DNA of 50,852 nucleotides from Alcaligenaceae bacterium. Its GTDB lineage: Bacteria; Pseudomonadota; Gammaproteobacteria; Burkholderiales; Burkholderiaceae_B. Below the pieces are notes generated by a model. That model saw only the letters and a program-made list of their open reading frames with translations, was not told the origin of the DNA and did no database searches. The stretch lies in contig JAJUJD010000005.1 in the NCBI GenBank assembly GCA_029267315.1, positions 1 through 50,852 on the forward strand, written 5' to 3'. The position numbers were made by a program, and so were the translations under genes. Below are positions 49,002-50,852 of the stretch, piece by piece; position 1 is the stretch's first letter; every line of letters starts with the position of its first letter.

Positions 49002-50600
49002 ATGATTTTGAGAACAAGCATCAACCTCGCACTGGCCACGGCGTTGTTCGGCACCGCCACAGCCCTTGCCGCAGCCCCCAAACCGGCTTGCAAGACAACG
49101 GCAGAATGCAACGCCCAGGCGGCAAAAATCGGTACCTCAGCCGGCATCAGGGAAGCCGGCCCCACCAGCGAACTGGACGCGCAGGAAGACCAGTTCTACT
49201 GGCTGAACAAGATCAACAAAGCGTCGGCAGTCATGCTGCTGGAACAAGGCATCATCAACAAAGAAATGGCCGCAACCCTGGCAAGGGGCGTGGATCACAC
49301 GATCCGGCAGGCTTCGACAGAAGGCGGCAAGCGCCCCTCTGATGTCCTGCAGATTGAACGCATCATCAGCGATGAAGTTGGCCCGGATGCCTCTCTGATT
49401 CACACCGGCCGCAGCCGCCAGGACATGTATGCCACCTTCCGCATGGCGCGGCTGCGCACTCAGATGCTGGATTACTACGAAGCAATGCTGGAGCTGCGCA
49501 GCAATCTGCAGAAGCTGGCCGCAGAGAATGTGGACACCATCCTGCCGGCTTACACCAACGGCGTGCAGGCCATGCCCATCTCCCTGGCGCATTACCTCCT
49601 CGCCTACGATGCTTCATTTGAGCGTGACGTACAACGCTTCCACAGCCTCTACACTCGAATGAACCGCAGCGCCATGGGCACCGCCGTTTTGGCAAATTCG
49701 AGCTGGCCTCTGAACCGGGAACGCATGGCGGATCTGCTCGGCTTCGACGGCATTATCGAGAACTCCCTTGACGCCGGCCAAGTTGCGCCCTCTGATGTCT
49801 CTCTGGAAGCCATGGGGCTGCTCAGCTCAGGCGCCATCCGTATCGGTGCCATACTTGCTGATATCCACACGCAGTATCACCAAACCCGCCCCTGGCTGCT
49901 TCTGGATGAAAGCGCCACATACTCCAGCAGCGCCATGCCGCAGAAGCGCAACCCCGGCCTCATCATGCGCGCCCGCGAGGCCGCCTCGAATGTGGTGGGC
50001 CTCACCCATACCGTCACTCTGCGCGCACACAATGTCAGCACCGGCATGACAGACTACAAGAACCCATGGTCGGAAATCGGTGCGATCACCCAGGCCGTGG
50101 CGACCATCAAGAGCACCAATCGCGTTCTGGCAGCCCTCAAGGTCAATCCCGAGCGAGCATTGGAAGAGCTTGAAGATGATTGGACCACGTCCATGGAACT
50201 GGCCGAAGTGCTGCAGCGTGAACACGCCGTTCCCTTCCGCGTGGGCCATAGTTTCGCATCGGCCATTGTCTCGCATGCTCGTAAGGAGAACCTGCGGCCC
50301 AAGGAGTTTCCATATTCCGTAGCAGCCGAACTCTACAAGAAAGGGTTGCAAGACTACTCCCTGCCTGAGGCGGAATTCCCACTCAGTGAGGAGCGCTTCC
50401 ACGACGTACTCTCACCGCGCACCATGGTGGAAACACGTCAGGGCACGGGCGGCCCGCAGCCACAGGAAGTCAAACGCATGCTGGAGCAGGCTCGTGACCA
50501 GCAGCAGAACGCCGAGCAATGGCTGACGGAAAAGCGCCAGAAGCTCGCCGAAGCAGATAAGCGTCTGGACGAACAGTTCACAGCCCTGTTGCCGAAGTAG
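49002..50600 (+). CDS. Exported argininosuccinate lyase-family protein (fumarase/aspartase superfamily)
   Basis: Signal-like MILRTSINLALATALFGTATALAAAPKPAC; LIHTGRSRQDM; SSAMPQKRNPG superfamily signature; TGMTDYKNPWSEIGA. Confidence 0.87.
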   Translation: MILRTSINLALATALFGTATALAAAPKPACKTTAECNAQAAKIGTSAGIREAGPTSELDAQEDQFYWLNKINKASAVMLLEQGIINKEMAATLARGVDHTIRQASTEGGKRPSDVLQIERIISDEVGPDASLIHTGRSRQDMYATFRMARLRTQMLDYYEAMLELRSNLQKLAAENVDTILPAYTNGVQAMPISLAHYLLAYDASFERDVQRFHSLYTRMNRSAMGTAVLANSSWPLNRERMADLLGFDGIIENSLDAGQVAPSDVSLEAMGLLSSGAIRIGAILADIHTQYHQTRPWLLLDESATYSSSAMPQKRNPGLIMRAREAASNVVGLTHTVTLRAHNVSTGMTDYKNPWSEIGAITQAVATIKSTNRVLAALKVNPERALEELEDDWTTSMELAEVLQREHAVPFRVGHSFASAIVSHARKENLRPKEFPYSVAAELYKKGLQDYSLPEAEFPLSEERFHDVLSPRTMVETRQGTGGPQPQEVKRMLEQARDQQQNAEQWLTEKRQKLAEADKRLDEQFTALLPK

Positions 50601-50650
50601 TCATCTGGCTCGCAGCACCTGGTATGGGTGCTGCGGGCCTCCTAGACGTG

Positions 50651-50852
50651 CTACGCAAGCAGCCCAATATGTTCGCAGCGCTTGAGCGGTGCAGCAGTCA
50701 TGCTTTGCAGGATATCGAACGACAGTCCTTCGGTCATTGCCGTCACCACCAGGCCATCGGGTGTGACATCAATGACGGCGAGGTCCGTGTAAATGCGGTC
50801 CACAACTCCGTAGCCCGTGAGCGGATAGCTGCACTGCTCTACGATTTTTGGG
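50651..50852 (-). CDS. 3-oxoacid CoA-transferase subunit B-like, C-terminal fragment truncated by window edge
   Basis: Hand translation of minus strand gives PKIVEQCSYPLTGYGVVDRIYTDLAVIDVTPDGLVVTAMTEGLSFDILQSMTAAPLKRCEHIGLLA*; not in the ORF track because it lacks a start. Confidence 0.85.
   Translation of the reverse strand, partial: PKIVEQCSYPLTGYGVVDRIYTDLAVIDVTPDGLVVTAMTEGLSFDILQSMTAAPLKRCEHIGLLA

Noticed and set aside
1-50852. CRISPR arrays, phage or IS elements, toxin-antitoxin pairs, known anti-phage defence genes, tRNA/rRNA genes
   Set aside because: None seen on reading: no regular short repeats, transposase or integrase motifs, or recognisable defence domains. The region looks like metabolic core/accessory chromosome.

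Overview
The window looks like chromosomal DNA from a betaproteobacterium, probably Alcaligenaceae/Burkholderiales. This is inferred from several orphan Bug/TctC-type solute-binding proteins, GTP-type PEPCK and gene style; I made no database comparison. It is densely coding, with no rRNA, tRNA, CRISPR array, transposase or prophage that I could recognise. Main blocks: (1) the end of a tctA permease gene, an IclR regulator, acyl-CoA dehydrogenase, CaiB-type CoA-transferase, Bug protein and cupin. (2) A polar amino-acid ABC transporter next to a four-domain rhodanese protein, a cysteine-dioxygenase-family protein and a LysR regulator. (3) DUF445 and an Hsp20 gene with a sigma32-like promoter and a candidate Shine-Dalgarno-masking leader. 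(4) A GltS-type symporter gene 2 nt upstream of a TAXI-family lipoprotein receptor with no TRAP permease. (5) A GntP-family permease, a lipocalin with a structured leader, and a Bug/N-formylglutamate amidohydrolase pair. (6) pckG, dodecin, a CinA-family protein, and a cytochrome c peroxidase with an FNR/Anr-like box. (7) nadE and two different dihydroxy-acid dehydratases. (8) ppc followed by a GGDEF protein, then azlC/azlD. (9) Paired acyl-CoA dehydrogenases, a fused tautomerase, a signal-peptide-bearing argininosuccinate-lyase-family protein, and a truncated CoA-transferase beta subunit at the right edge. The strongest candidates for something new are the GltS+TAXI pair, the exported ASL-like lyase with tautomerase, and three leader/RNA candidates (hsp20, ccp, lipocalin). 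All functional calls come from reading motifs by eye and are not confirmed by any search.
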